DNA of 64,000 bases, taken from positions 1 to 64,000 of the forward strand of contig NZ_WIXK01000005.1 of NCBI RefSeq assembly GCF_009617595.1, written 5' to 3'. Under the pieces are notes generated by a model, which saw only the letters and a program-made list of their open reading frames with translations, searched no databases and was not told where the DNA came from. The position numbers and the translations under genes are program-made. Position 1 is the first letter of the stretch; each line of letters begins with the position of its first letter. Positions 9,828 to 18,241 of the stretch are shown here, piece by piece. Origin of the DNA: Tritonibacter aquimaris (GTDB lineage: Bacteria; Pseudomonadota; Alphaproteobacteria; Rhodobacterales; Rhodobacteraceae).

Positions 9828-10349
9828 TCAGCCGACGATCAGCTGTTTGAGCTGCATGGCTTCGTGCTCCAGCTCATTCAGACGATGGTTCACCACATCG
9901 CCAATGGTGACCATACCAACGAGAGTGTCACCCTCTACCACTGGCATGTGGCGGAACCGGCCGGCGGTCATTGCGCGCAGCACTGAAATCAGTGGATCCT
10001 GTGGTGCACAGGTTTCCACTTCGCGGGTCATGACGTCGGAAACAAGCATTGGCAGGGTCTGGCCTGGGCTGTCGGCCAGTTTGCGTACGATGTCACGTTC
10101 TGAGACGATACCAATCAGCGCGCCTTCCGCGTTATTGACCAAAAGCGCACCAATGTGCCGGTCGCGCAATTCAACCACTGCGTCGCGCAAGGTTATATCA
10201 GGCCCGACGGCAAAGACCTCTCCGCCTTTGTTTTGTAAAATATCCGCAACAGTGGTGGCAGCCTGCGAGACATTGCTTGCAGCGCTTTGGCTGTAAGTTG
10301 TTTTAGATGCTTTATCTTTACGGCTGGGGGCCTGGAAGGATGTTGGCAT
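9828..10349 (-). CDS. Tandem CBS-domain protein
   Basis: A 173-residue soluble protein made of a low-complexity N-terminus (about 1-35) and two CBS domains (about 37-95 and 103-160). Motifs include GIVSERDIVRKLA ending the first and MPVVEGDTLVGMVTIGDVV ending the second, the usual ligand-contact strands. Such stand-alone CBS pairs bind adenine nucleotides and are thought to sense energy charge; no partner domain is fused. AAGGAG lies nine bases before the ATG. The gene converges on the acyltransferase fusion with a 20-base gap and is divergent from a small membrane-protein gene. Confidence 0.9.
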   Translation of the reverse strand: MPTSFQAPSRKDKASKTTYSQSAASNVSQAATTVADILQNKGGEVFAVGPDITLRDAVVELRDRHIGALLVNNAEGALIGIVSERDIVRKLADSPGQTLPMLVSDVMTREVETCAPQDPLISVLRAMTAGRFRHMPVVEGDTLVGMVTIGDVVNHRLNELEHEAMQLKQLIVG

Positions 10350-10432
10350 ATAAACTGGCTCCTTGTTGTTGGTTGCTCTTTGACTGTAAGTACCAGCCTA
10401 AACCAAAGAAACCTTGTGAAGGAACACCACGA

Positions 10433-10618
10433 TTGTCTGATCTGACACTCAGCCCAGCAGTTGCATTGTTGATTTTTGTGATGGCGTGTTTTGCAGGCTA
10501 TCGCTACCGCCGTGTCTGGGCGGCAGAGGGACCACGCTGGCAGCTTTGGCTGTTTGGCGGTGTTGCTGCGATCTGTTTGGGATTGGTCGCATTTCTTCCG
10601 ATTGCGACCAATTCCTGA
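10433..10618 (+). CDS. Small (61-residue) membrane protein, unknown function
   Basis: A TTG start at 10433 is preceded by AAGGA at 10419-10423 with suitable spacing; the open frame extends further upstream but that part looks non-coding and overlaps the divergent CBS promoter region. The 61-residue product has two hydrophobic segments (about residues 7-22 and 37-55) separated by the basic stretch YRYRRVWAAEGPRWQ, so it should form a helical hairpin in the membrane. No family is recognised. It converges on nqrM, which makes functional linkage to the Na+-NQR genes possible but unsupported. Confidence 0.55.
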   Translation: MSDLTLSPAVALLIFVMACFAGYRYRRVWAAEGPRWQLWLFGGVAAICLGLVAFLPIATNS

Positions 10619-10625
10619 TTTTTGA

Positions 10626-10658
10626 GGAATTAAGGTCCTGAAAACGGGACCTTATTCC
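10626..10658. terminator. Stem-loop between convergent genes
   Basis: taaggtcc (10631-10638) pairs with ggacctta (10647-10654), extended outward by ggaa (10626-10629) with ttcc (10655-10658), leaving an unpaired t at 10630. It separates the small membrane gene from nqrM and overlaps the nqrM stop codon. There is no T-tract on either side, so its action as a terminator is uncertain. Confidence 0.4.
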
Positions 10659-10879
10659 ATGTCGTCCAACATCTTTTTTGCCCGTGGGCACATCAGCCGC
10701 TCACGCAGAGGGCTGTTTGGGTCGATGTCTTTTTTACACACGAGACACTGATCTGCATCGCTGATGGCGTTGAGGCCACCGCAGCTGCCTTTGATGGATT
10801 TTCCAGCAAACACCACCCCAAGCGCCATGCCGCTTACGACGAGTGTCAGGAGAAAAAATGTCAGTAGGAAGGTTTCCAT
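10652..10879 (-). CDS. nqrM: Na+-NQR maturation factor NqrM
   Basis: A 75-residue membrane-anchored protein with one N-terminal helix (about residues 3-25) followed by KGSCGGLNA and further cysteines in QCLVCKKDID and LMCPRAKK. The GSCGG motif plus the Cys cluster and size match NqrM (DUF539), which delivers or inserts iron for the membrane-embedded iron centre of NqrD/NqrE. Its position, 18 bases after apbE and opposite the nqr operon, is the usual context. AGGAG six bases before the ATG supports the start. It is likely cotranscribed with apbE. Confidence 0.9.
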   Translation of the reverse strand: METFLLTFFLLTLVVSGMALGVVFAGKSIKGSCGGLNAISDADQCLVCKKDIDPNSPLRERLMCPRAKKMLDDME

Positions 10880-10897
10880 AGGCGCTCCTGCGAAGGT

Positions 10898-11929
10898 TTA
10901 GGCCTGCAACTGTGCGAATCGCTTGCTGGTTGCAGCTACGAAGCCTGACTTACCGTCTGTGTCCTTGCGATCAATGAACATTACCGCGAGGTCATGTTTA
11001 TTCGCAACTTCCAGCCCGCGTTCCTGACCCAGTGCCAGCAGGCCAGTGGCCCAAGCATCTGCAAGCATCGCGTTTTCAGCAAGAACAGTTACAGAAGCGG
11101 TCTGGTGGGTGATCGGACGGCCGGTCTGTGCGTCGATGATGTGGGAATAACGCAGGCCATCTTGTTCGAAATAGTTGCGATAATCACCGGAGGTCGCCAT
11201 GCCCATGTTCGAAACCGAAGCGATCTCATAAGCGCGGCGGCTCAGCGCGTCAGGCGATTCGATACCGATCTGCCACTTTTCACCACCTTCATTGAGGCCG
11301 GCTACATAAAGATCACCACCGATTTCCACCATGAAATCTTTCAGGCCAAAACCTTTGAGCGTGTCTGCAACCAGATCAACACCAAAGCCCTTACCAATGG
11401 AAGAAAGGTAGATCTGAGTGTTGGGGTTGTTCTTTTGCAGCTGGTTGCCGTTCAGGCTCAGCGCCGAAGCAGTGCCAACGCTTTGCATCGCGTCATTCAG
11501 GGCTGCCGGGGCAGGGGTCTGAGCATGTGCGCCGCGTGCGCCAAAACCCCAGGCTTCGATAACCGGGCCAAGCGTAATGTCGAACTGACCTTCGGTTGCG
11601 ATATGAACGTCTTGCGCCGCTGATACAACCTTTGCGAGTTCAGGGGATACCGCGATAGGTGCGGTATTTGCAGCAGTGTTGAAGCGCGAAACCTCGGAGC
11701 TGGCGTCCCAGTTCGACATCAATACGTTGACGCGGGACAGGCTGTCTTCAACTGCTTTTTTGACCACTTGCATGTCGAGCGCGCCGCTGTGATCCAGGGC
11801 TGCAATCGAATAGCTGGTGCCCATGGTGGAGCCGGAAAGTTCGGAAACAGATGTTCCGCTTTTACAGGCTGCCAGAGCGAGCGATGCCAAAATAAAGCTA
11901 CGTCGGGAGAATTTCAGGCTGGGTTGCAT
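10898..11929 (-). CDS. apbE: FAD:protein FMN transferase ApbE
   Basis: A 343-residue exported lipoprotein. The N-terminus FSRRSFILASLALAACKSG combines a Tat-like RR motif with a lipobox (LAAC). The mature part shows ApbE hallmarks: STMGTSYSI, ITLGPVIEAWGFG, GKGFGVDLVAD, MVEIGGDLYVAG and SGDYRNYFEQDG, ending with the metal-site region VTVLAENAMLADAWATGLLALG. ApbE splits FAD and attaches FMN to Thr of NqrB and NqrC in the periplasm, and both targets are encoded across the divergent promoter region. The ATG at 11929 is chosen because GGAGG lies eight bases upstream; the in-frame GTG at 11935 is too close to it. Confidence 0.95.
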   Translation of the reverse strand: MQPSLKFSRRSFILASLALAACKSGTSVSELSGSTMGTSYSIAALDHSGALDMQVVKKAVEDSLSRVNVLMSNWDASSEVSRFNTAANTAPIAVSPELAKVVSAAQDVHIATEGQFDITLGPVIEAWGFGARGAHAQTPAPAALNDAMQSVGTASALSLNGNQLQKNNPNTQIYLSSIGKGFGVDLVADTLKGFGLKDFMVEIGGDLYVAGLNEGGEKWQIGIESPDALSRRAYEIASVSNMGMATSGDYRNYFEQDGLRYSHIIDAQTGRPITHQTASVTVLAENAMLADAWATGLLALGQERGLEVANKHDLAVMFIDRKDTDGKSGFVAATSKRFAQLQA

Positions 11930-12015
11930 GGTCACGGCCTCCGGTGGGTCATTCGCGACGTCCTCGTCGCATTTGTTGAGGGCTTTTCTTTGGTTTTGGT
12001 TACGCTTTCAACACT

Positions 12016-12042
12016 AAAATGACGCAAATGGTCAAAATGACC
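12016..12042. promoter_or_regulatory. Possible operator in the apbE/nqrA divergent region
   Basis: The interval between apbE and nqrA contains ggtca-aaa-tgacc (12030-12042), a 5-3-5 inverted repeat, and aaaatgac twice (12016-12023 and 12034-12041), 18 bases apart. Such symmetry in a divergent promoter region often marks a regulator site. No known consensus is matched with confidence. Confidence 0.35.
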
Positions 12043-12101
12043 CTTTTGGCCGCCGCAAAAACGCGGCATATGGCCACCAGCGGATACCGGAGGCCAGTAG
12101 C

Positions 12102-13445
12102 GTGCAAAACTTCAAGCTCAAAAAAGGTCTTGATCTACCAGTGAAGGGAGCTCCTTCCCAAGAGATTGGGAGCGGGAACCAGATTCAAACCGCCGCCGTC
12201 GTCGCCGCTGACTACATTGGATTGAAACCCAGATTGCTTGTGCAGGAGGGGGATGTCGTCGCAGCTGGCGCGCCTTTGTTCTTCCACAAGGATTCACCCG
12301 AAGTGATGATCACTTCCCCTGTGACCGGCCGTGTTAAGGCCGTCAACCGGGGCGCACGACGGGTATTGGTCAGCGTCGAAATCGAGGTGGATGAATCGCT
12401 TGCCAAGCCAGTTGATTTTTCCAAGACCGGACAAGATGAAACCGAAACGGAAATTATAAAAAAGCTTTGTGAATCAGGGCTTTGGACATCATTTAGAACC
12501 CGTCCCTATTCTAAAGTTCCCGAACCAGACACCCGCCCAGCAGCATTGTTTGTCAATGCGATGGACACCGAGCCAATGGCAGCAGACCCAGCGGTGGTGA
12601 TTGCGGATGCGGGGGATGCTTTTGCCAAAGGCCTGGCAGCGATTGCTGGGCTGAGCGAGGGGGCGACTTACCTGTGTAAAGCACCGGATGCAGACATCCC
12701 CGGTGGTGATATCGAAGGTGTCGAGGTTGCCACCTTTGCGGGCCCGCACCCTGCTGGTCTCTCGGGCACCCACCTCCACTTCCTGTCGGTGCCAAACACC
12801 GAGAAGTTCGTGTGGACAATCGGGTATCAGGACGTCATCGCAATTGGTCGATTTGTGGAGACTTGGACCTACGATCCGAGACGAATCATCTCCCTGTGCG
12901 GTCCTGAATGTGCCAATCCACGACTCATCCGTACGGTTGCGGGAGCCTCGATGGAGGAACTCACCCAAGGAGAGGCCCAAAGTGGTGTGGCGCTGCGGCT
13001 GCTGTCCGGTTCCGTGCTGAGCGGTCGTATGGGCAGCGGTGCTGACAGCTACCTGGGGCGTTATGCCCGTCAACTGACCATGATCGAAGAAGATCACAAG
13101 CAGATCCCGATGGGTTGGATCCGTCCGATGCCCTCCAAGTTTGCGTTCCAGCCGGTTCTTGGCTCGGCTTTTTCGAAAAAACTCTACCCGTTGACCTCCA
13201 ATCTCAACGGTGGGCGTCGCGCCATGGTGCCGATTGGCACCTTTGAAGAGCTGATGCCGCAAGACTTCCTGCCTACGCAACTTTTGCGTGCGCTTTTGGT
13301 AATGGATACGGATCAGGCGCAACTCCTCGGCGCGCTTGAACTGGATGAAGAAGATCTTGGTCTGGTCGGTTTTGCCTGCCCAGCTAAGTATGAATATGGC
13401 ATTGCGCTTCGCGACTGTCTCACCAAAATTGAGAAGGAGGGCTAA
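12102..13445 (+). CDS. nqrA: Na+-translocating NADH:quinone reductase subunit A
   Basis: The 447-residue, membrane-associated subunit A of the Na+-NQR complex, which takes part in ubiquinone binding on the cytoplasmic side. The N-terminal segment KLKKGLDLPVKGAP and the lipoyl-like barrel region (VQEGDVVAAGAPLFFHKDSPEVMITSPVTG, in which glycine and proline positions are typical) fit NqrA. It starts with GTG at 12102, with GGAGG ten bases upstream. It is the first of six tightly packed nqr genes; nqrB follows after three bases. Confidence 0.95.
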   Translation: MQNFKLKKGLDLPVKGAPSQEIGSGNQIQTAAVVAADYIGLKPRLLVQEGDVVAAGAPLFFHKDSPEVMITSPVTGRVKAVNRGARRVLVSVEIEVDESLAKPVDFSKTGQDETETEIIKKLCESGLWTSFRTRPYSKVPEPDTRPAALFVNAMDTEPMAADPAVVIADAGDAFAKGLAAIAGLSEGATYLCKAPDADIPGGDIEGVEVATFAGPHPAGLSGTHLHFLSVPNTEKFVWTIGYQDVIAIGRFVETWTYDPRRIISLCGPECANPRLIRTVAGASMEELTQGEAQSGVALRLLSGSVLSGRMGSGADSYLGRYARQLTMIEEDHKQIPMGWIRPMPSKFAFQPVLGSAFSKKLYPLTSNLNGGRRAMVPIGTFEELMPQDFLPTQLLRALLVMDTDQAQLLGALELDEEDLGLVGFACPAKYEYGIALRDCLTKIEKEG

Positions 13446-13448
13446 GGC

Positions 13449-14648
13449 TTGGGTCTTCGCAACTTCTTTGACCGGATCGAACCGCATTTTGAAAAAGGCG
13501 GTCAGTATGAGAAACTCTTCCCCATCTATGAGATGGTAGAGAGCTTCCTTTATACGCCGAAGACGGTCACTACGGTCGCGCCACACGCGCGATCCTACAT
13601 CGATATGAAGCGGATCATGACCTATGTCGTGATCGCCACGATACCTTGTATCCTGGTCGGGCTTTATAATGTTGGTCTGCAGGCGAACACCGCGCTGCAG
13701 TCGCTGGAAGCAACCGGGATCCGCGCTTCGATCATCGAAGCGATCGGGGTGGGCTTTAATCCTGAGAACCCGCTTGCCAACTTTATCCACGGGCTGAGTT
13801 ACTTCTTACCGATCTACATCACCACGCTTGTGGTGGGTGGCATCTGGGAAGTTGTCTTTGCTACCGTGCGTGGCCACGAAGTGAACGAAGGCTTCCTGGT
13901 TTCCTCTATGCTTTTTGCGCTGATCCTGCCGCCGACCATTCCGCTCTGGCAGGTTGCACTGGGGATTTCCTTTGGTGTTGTCATCGGCAAAGAAGTCTTT
14001 GGCGGGACTGGGAAAAACTTCCTGAACCCGGCGCTAACCGGGCGGGCATTCCTGTATTTTGCCTATCCGGCGCAACTGTCGGGTGACACCATCTGGACAC
14101 CGGTTGATGGCTTTTCTGGCGCGACCGCACTGTCGGTTGGCTCCAGCCAAGGTTATGAGCAGCTGGCGGCCAATGGCATGAGCTGGATGAGCTCATTCCT
14201 GGGCACCGTTCAGGGCTCCATCGGTGAGACCTCGACCCTTGCTTGTATGTTTGGTCTTGCCTTCCTGCTGATTACCAAGATCGCCAACTGGCGTCTGGTG
14301 GTGGGCTGTCTTGCCGGGATGATCGGGTTCTCAACTCTGCTCAACCTTGTTGGTTCGGACAGTAACCCGATGTTTGCGATGCCGTGGTACTGGCATCTGG
14401 TGATTGGCGGCTACGCATTTGGTCTGGTCTTTATGGTGACCGAGCCTGTGTCTGCCTCCCATACCAATGCCGGGCGTTACATCTATGGGGCGCTGATTGG
14501 TTTCATGGTCGTGATGATCCGTGTCGTGAACCCGGCCTTCCCCGAAGGTATGATGCTCGCGATTTTGTTCGGAAACGTATTTGCGCCGCTGATCGACTAT
14601 TTTGTTGTTCAGGCCAACATCAAGAGGAGGGCACGTCGCAATGTCTGA
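13449..14648 (+). CDS. nqrB: Na+-translocating NADH:quinone reductase subunit B
   Basis: A 399-residue polytopic membrane subunit with about ten helices. The covalent FMN attachment motif DGFSGAT ends in T226, the phosphoester-linked residue flavinylated by ApbE. NqrB also contributes riboflavin and quinone sites and part of the sodium channel. A TTG start at 13449 with AAGGAGG eight bases upstream is preferred, giving MGLRNFFDRI, the usual N-terminus. Length and sequence are typical and the operon order is conserved. Confidence 0.96.
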   Translation: MGLRNFFDRIEPHFEKGGQYEKLFPIYEMVESFLYTPKTVTTVAPHARSYIDMKRIMTYVVIATIPCILVGLYNVGLQANTALQSLEATGIRASIIEAIGVGFNPENPLANFIHGLSYFLPIYITTLVVGGIWEVVFATVRGHEVNEGFLVSSMLFALILPPTIPLWQVALGISFGVVIGKEVFGGTGKNFLNPALTGRAFLYFAYPAQLSGDTIWTPVDGFSGATALSVGSSQGYEQLAANGMSWMSSFLGTVQGSIGETSTLACMFGLAFLLITKIANWRLVVGCLAGMIGFSTLLNLVGSDSNPMFAMPWYWHLVIGGYAFGLVFMVTEPVSASHTNAGRYIYGALIGFMVVMIRVVNPAFPEGMMLAILFGNVFAPLIDYFVVQANIKRRARRNV

Positions 14649-15450
14649 TACCTCCAATAAGCCAAAAGGCCCTATTGGCCGCTTTCTGGCCCTGCCCACG
14701 GACTCGGTGCCAAAAACCATCTTTATCGCGGTAAGCCTGTGCTTGTTTGCGTCGATGGTGGTGTCGGCTGCAGCGGTTTCGCTGCGTCCGCTGCAGGAAC
14801 AGAACAAGCTGCGTGACAAGCAGGTCAACATTCTTCAGGTCGCCGGTCAGTATACCGCGGGTGAGGATGTGACCGAGGCGTTTGAAAAGTTTGAGCCGCA
14901 TGTGCTTGAGCTCGCGACCGGTGAATTCTCTGATCAGTTTGATGCTGTGAGCTTTGATGATCGCGCCGCGGCCGATGATCCTGAGCTTTCGCGTGCACTG
15001 ACCGAAGATCCGGCAGGTATTGCGCGTCAGAGCAACTATGTCACCGTTTACCTGCTGCGTGCAGAAAACGGTGATATCGACAAGGTGGTGCTGCCGCTGC
15101 ACGGTTATGGCCTCTGGTCGACCATGTATGGTTTCATCGCGCTTGAAGCGAACGGTAACGATATCTTCGGGCTGCAGTTTTACAGCCAGGGTGAAACCCC
15201 AGGCCTGGGTGCCGAGGTAGATAACCCGCGTTGGAAAGCCCTGTGGCGCGGCAAGAAGCTGCGCGACGACGACGGTGTGCTGCAGATCACCGTTGCAAAA
15301 GCCCCACCGGCTGCGGGGACGGATTACTATGTTGATGCTCTTGCGGGTGCGACATTGACCTCGAACGGTGTGCACAACTTGGTCCGCTTCTGGATGGATG
15401 AGACGGGCTACGGCCCCTTCCTGGCGAACCTCAAGGCAGGAGAGATCTGA
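14641..15450 (+). CDS. nqrC: Na+-translocating NADH:quinone reductase subunit C
   Basis: A 269-residue subunit with an N-terminal anchor (about 26-48) and a periplasmic FMN domain. The flavinylation motif DALAGAT places FMN on T238. An ATG at 14641 overlaps the nqrB stop by eight bases and is preceded by GAGGAGG; an in-frame extension upstream lies inside nqrB and is rejected. The FMN of NqrC passes electrons between the NqrD/E iron centre and the FMN of NqrB. The 3' end overlaps nqrD by one base (TGATG). Confidence 0.96.
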   Translation: MSDTSNKPKGPIGRFLALPTDSVPKTIFIAVSLCLFASMVVSAAAVSLRPLQEQNKLRDKQVNILQVAGQYTAGEDVTEAFEKFEPHVLELATGEFSDQFDAVSFDDRAAADDPELSRALTEDPAGIARQSNYVTVYLLRAENGDIDKVVLPLHGYGLWSTMYGFIALEANGNDIFGLQFYSQGETPGLGAEVDNPRWKALWRGKKLRDDDGVLQITVAKAPPAAGTDYYVDALAGATLTSNGVHNLVRFWMDETGYGPFLANLKAGEI

Positions 15451-16103
15451 TGGCTCAGACAAAACGCGAGTTGTTGATCGACCCGATGGTCGACAACAAC
15501 CCGATCACACTACAGGTTCTGGGGATCTGTTCCGCGCTGGCGGTAACATCCTCGCTAAAGGTGGCCTTTGTTATGGCATTGGCGGTGACTTTGGTGACCG
15601 CATTCTCATCGATGTTCATCTCGATGATCCGCAACCAGATCCCTGGTTCGATCCGGATTATCGCTCAGATGGTCATCATCGCCTCATTGGTGATCGTGGT
15701 GGATCAGATGCTCAAAGCCTATGCCTTTGAAATCTCGAAAACACTGTCGGTCTTTGTTGGCCTGATCATCACCAACTGTATCGTGATGGGCCGCGCTGAG
15801 GCCTTTGCGATGAAAAACCCGCCGATTGAATCCTTCATCGACGGCATCGGCAACGGTCTGGGCTATGGTCTGCTGCTGATGAGTGTTGGCGTGGTCCGCG
15901 AGCTGTTTGGCTCTGGCTCGCTGTTTGGCATCACCATTTTGCCAACCGTGAACAACGGTGGCTGGTATGTGCCCAATGGTCTGCTGCTGCTGCCGCCCTC
16001 TGCCTTCTTTGTGATCGGTCTGCTGATCTGGGCGGTACGTGCCTGGAAGCCCGAGCAGGTAGAAGATCGTGAATATAAGATCCAGACAGTGGGAGCGCAC
16101 TGA
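15450..16103 (+). CDS. nqrD: Na+-translocating NADH:quinone reductase subunit D
   Basis: A 217-residue, six-helix inner-membrane subunit, homologous to RnfE and to NqrE. The conserved half-helix segments around [13 protein letters not shown] and [17 protein letters not shown] include the Cys that, with its NqrE counterpart, holds the membrane iron centre inserted with help from NqrM. The start overlaps nqrC (TGATG) and the stop overlaps nqrE in the same way, so the cistrons are translationally coupled. Confidence 0.96.
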   Translation: MAQTKRELLIDPMVDNNPITLQVLGICSALAVTSSLKVAFVMALAVTLVTAFSSMFISMIRNQIPGSIRIIAQMVIIASLVIVVDQMLKAYAFEISKTLSVFVGLIITNCIVMGRAEAFAMKNPPIESFIDGIGNGLGYGLLLMSVGVVRELFGSGSLFGITILPTVNNGGWYVPNGLLLLPPSAFFVIGLLIWAVRAWKPEQVEDREYKIQTVGAH

Positions 16104-16711
16104 TGGAAGGTCTTATCTCACTGGCCGTAAAGGCCATCTTCATTGAGAACATGGCGCTGTCCTTCTTCCTTGGCATGTGTACCTTCTTGGCGGTGTCCAA
16201 GAAGGTGGCAACCGCCATTGGTCTGGGGATTTCGGTGATGATCGTTCAGACCATCACCGTGCCAGCAAACAACCTGCTTCTCACCTATCTTCTTAATCCG
16301 GGCGCTTTGGCCTGGGCGGGTTTCCCCGATGTGGACCTGACCTTCCTGGGTCTGATTTCCTACATCGGTGTGATCGCGGCGATCGTTCAGATCCTTGAGA
16401 TGGTGCTCGATAAATACTTCCCGCCGCTTTACAATGCGCTGGGTGTGTTCTTGCCGCTGATTACCGTGAACTGCGCCATCATGGGTGGCTCGTTGTTCAT
16501 GGTGGAACGTGGGTATGACTTCTCTGAAAGCGTTACCTATGGCGTTGCTTCCGGCTTTGGCTGGGCACTGGCAATTGCAGCAATGGCTGGCGTGCGCGAG
16601 AAGCTGAAGTATTCTGACATTCCCGAGGGCCTGCAGGGCCTAGGCATCACCTTTATCACCGCAGGCCTTATGGCCATGGCATTCATGTCGTTTAGCGGCG
16701 TGAAGCTCTGA
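16103..16711 (+). CDS. nqrE: Na+-translocating NADH:quinone reductase subunit E
   Basis: A 202-residue, six-helix membrane subunit, inverted-topology partner of NqrD and related to Rnf[15 protein letters not shown] (about residues 18-31) and [16 protein letters not shown] contain the two conserved regions that form the pseudo-symmetric iron-binding half channels with NqrD. The length is typical. It overlaps nqrD by one base at the start; nqrF follows after 16 bases carrying a GGGAGG ribosome-binding site. Confidence 0.96.
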   Translation: MEGLISLAVKAIFIENMALSFFLGMCTFLAVSKKVATAIGLGISVMIVQTITVPANNLLLTYLLNPGALAWAGFPDVDLTFLGLISYIGVIAAIVQILEMVLDKYFPPLYNALGVFLPLITVNCAIMGGSLFMVERGYDFSESVTYGVASGFGWALAIAAMAGVREKLKYSDIPEGLQGLGITFITAGLMAMAFMSFSGVKL

Positions 16712-16727
16712 GGGAGGCGCAACACAA

Positions 16728-17951
16728 ATGGCAACCTTTGGGTTAGGTATTTTCCTGTTCACTATGATCGTTCTGGCTTTGGTCGCGATCATTCTGGCGG
16801 CCCGGTCTAAACTGGTGTCCACAGGTAATGTGAACATTACGATCAATGGCGAAAAGACGATCTCGGTTCCGGCCGGGGGCAAGCTCTTGCAGACACTCGC
16901 CGAACAGAAACTTTTTGTCCCTTCCGCCTGTGGCGGGGGTGGCACCTGTGCACAGTGCCGTGTGAAGGTTCACGAGGGTGGCGGATCGATCCTGCCAACC
17001 GAGCAGAGCCACATCACCAAGCGCGAAGCGGGTGCAGGTGATCGCCTGTCCTGTCAGGTCGCGGTGAAGCAGGACATGAACATCGAAGTGCCCGAAGAAG
17101 TGTTCGGCGTGAAAAAGTGGGAATGTACTGTTCGTTCCAACGACAACGTTGCAACCTTCATCAAGGCGCTGGTTCTGGAACTGCCGGAAGGCGAAGATGT
17201 GAACTTCCGCGCGGGCGGCTATATTCAGATCGAAGCCCCGGCCCACGAACTGAAATACACCGATTTCGACATCGGTGAAGAATACCGTGAAGATTGGGAC
17301 AAGTTCAATCTGTGGCAGTATGAATCGAAAGTGGCAGAGCCGATCGAGCGTGCCTATTCGATGGCAAACTACCCGGATGAAAAAGGCATGATCATGCTGA
17401 ACGTGCGGGTGGCATCGCCGCCTCCGGGTTCTGTTGGTATCCCTGCTGGTAAGATGTCGTCGTTCATCTTTAACCTGAAGCCAGGTGACAAGGTGACAAT
17501 CTCTGGTCCGTTTGGTGAATTCTTCGCCCGCGAGACTGAAAAAGAGATGGTCTTCATCGGTGGTGGTGCGGGCATGGCACCAATGCGCTCCCACATCTTT
17601 GACCAGCTGAAGCGTCTGAAGAACAAGGATCGCAAAATTACCTTCTGGTATGGTGCGCGTTCCAAGAAAGAGATGTTCTTTGTTGAAGATTTCGATGAAC
17701 TCGCCAAAGAGTTCCCGAACTTCACCTGGCATGTGGCGCTGTCTGATGCGATGCCGGAAGATGATTGGAGCGGCTATACCGGCTTCATTCACAATGTCCT
17801 TTACGATGAATATCTGAAGGATCACCCGGCACCCGAAGACTGCGAATTCTACATGTGTGGTCCTCCGATCATGAACAGCTCGGTCATCAATATGCTCGTC
17901 GAGCTGGGCGTTGACCGCGAAGACATCATGCTTGATGACTTTGGTGGCTGA
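16728..17951 (+). CDS. nqrF: Na+-translocating NADH:quinone reductase subunit F
   Basis: The 407-residue electron-input subunit. It has one N-terminal membrane helix (about 5-25), then a ferredoxin-like domain whose 2Fe-2S ligands are C68, C74 and C77 ([11 protein letters not shown]) with C109 in LSCQV, then a ferredoxin-NADP-reductase type module: RAYSMANYP binds [16 protein letters not shown] starts the NADH-binding fold, and [12 protein letters not shown] is the C-terminal nucleotide motif. It oxidises NADH and passes electrons through FAD and the iron-sulfur centre to the membrane subunits. It is the last gene of the operon, followed by a strong terminator. Confidence 0.97.
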   Translation: MATFGLGIFLFTMIVLALVAIILAARSKLVSTGNVNITINGEKTISVPAGGKLLQTLAEQKLFVPSACGGGGTCAQCRVKVHEGGGSILPTEQSHITKREAGAGDRLSCQVAVKQDMNIEVPEEVFGVKKWECTVRSNDNVATFIKALVLELPEGEDVNFRAGGYIQIEAPAHELKYTDFDIGEEYREDWDKFNLWQYESKVAEPIERAYSMANYPDEKGMIMLNVRVASPPPGSVGIPAGKMSSFIFNLKPGDKVTISGPFGEFFARETEKEMVFIGGGAGMAPMRSHIFDQLKRLKNKDRKITFWYGARSKKEMFFVEDFDELAKEFPNFTWHVALSDAMPEDDWSGYTGFIHNVLYDEYLKDHPAPEDCEFYMCGPPIMNSSVINMLVELGVDREDIMLDDFGG

Positions 17952-17963
17952 TCAATATACATC

Positions 17964-17991
17964 AACCCGCGCCTCAGGGCGCGGGTTTTTT
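17964..17991 (+). terminator. Rho-independent terminator of the nqr operon
   Basis: A perfect 10-bp GC-rich stem, aacccgcgcc (17964-17973) with ggcgcgggtt (17978-17987), a tcag tetraloop, and six T ending at 17991. It lies 13 bases after the nqrF stop. Confidence 0.95.
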
Positions 17992-18055
17992 GTTGGGCGC
18001 TTGGTGTTGATTGTACTGTCTTTATGATGCGCTGGGCTCCCTTAAGCCTGCCCCC

Positions 18056-18084
18056 TTTACCCGCCTCAAGCGAACGCCTATAAC
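18056..18084 (+). promoter_or_regulatory. Predicted promoter of the ileS leader
   Basis: A -35-like TTTACC (18056-18061) and a -10-like TATAAC (18079-18084) are 17 bases apart, each matching most consensus positions. The expected start point, six to eight bases after the -10, falls on or next to the A of the leader-peptide ATG at 18092, so the leader RNA would begin with AUG or nearly so. A second weak candidate is TATGAT at 18023-18028. Confidence 0.45.
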
Positions 18085-18091
18085 CCAGCCT

Positions 18092-18142
18092 ATGTCCCAC
18101 CGTGCGGCCATCATTATTCGAATTATATACCCGGCGCTCTGA
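18092..18142 (+). CDS. Putative Ile-rich leader peptide of ileS
   Basis: A 16-codon open frame reading MSHRAAIIIRIIYPAL, with five Ile codons in a six-codon stretch (ATC ATT ATT CGA ATT ATA). All three Ile codons are used, including ATA, which is scarce in the neighbouring genes. The stop TGA (18140-18142) lies inside the 5' arm of a GC-rich hairpin. No Shine-Dalgarno sequence precedes the ATG, but the predicted transcription start falls at or next to it, so it may be translated leaderless, as reported for the trp leader peptide of rhizobia. Stalling on Ile codons when charged tRNA-Ile is low would be a sensible way to raise IleRS. The role is inferred from composition and position only. Confidence 0.65.
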   Translation: MSHRAAIIIRIIYPAL

Positions 18143-18196
18143 TCCCATTTGGGAGCAAGTGAGACGCCGGGCAAAGGCGCTTGAGACTTCGCGCCG
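18130..18196 (+). promoter_or_regulatory. Competing stem-loops in the ileS leader (attenuator-like)
   Basis: Hairpin A pairs cccggcg (18130-18136) with cgccggg (18165-18171), with tccc/ggga inside around an attt loop. Hairpin B pairs ggcgc (18176-18180) with gcgcc (18191-18195). An alternative pairs cgcc (18165-18168) with ggcg (18176-18179), and cggcgc (18132-18137) could pair with gcgccg (18191-18196). A ribosome stalled on the Ile codons would cover the first arm, freeing 18165-18171 for the alternative pairing. No T-tract follows hairpin B, so a classical intrinsic terminator is not evident. Confidence 0.5.
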
Positions 18197-18241
18197 CAAT
18201 ATCCCAATATCCAGATCCGATTATGCATAAGGACGCCACCG

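Noticed and set aside
12489-13790. 433-codon open frame on the minus strand opposite nqrA
   Set aside because: It is antisense to the well-supported nqrA and nqrB start, is rich in His/Arg/Gln as expected of a shadow frame, and matches no family.
17992-18241. T-box riboswitch upstream of ileS
   Set aside because: No T-box sequence or specifier-loop arrangement is visible and the organism is a proteobacterium; the Ile-rich ORF explains the region better.
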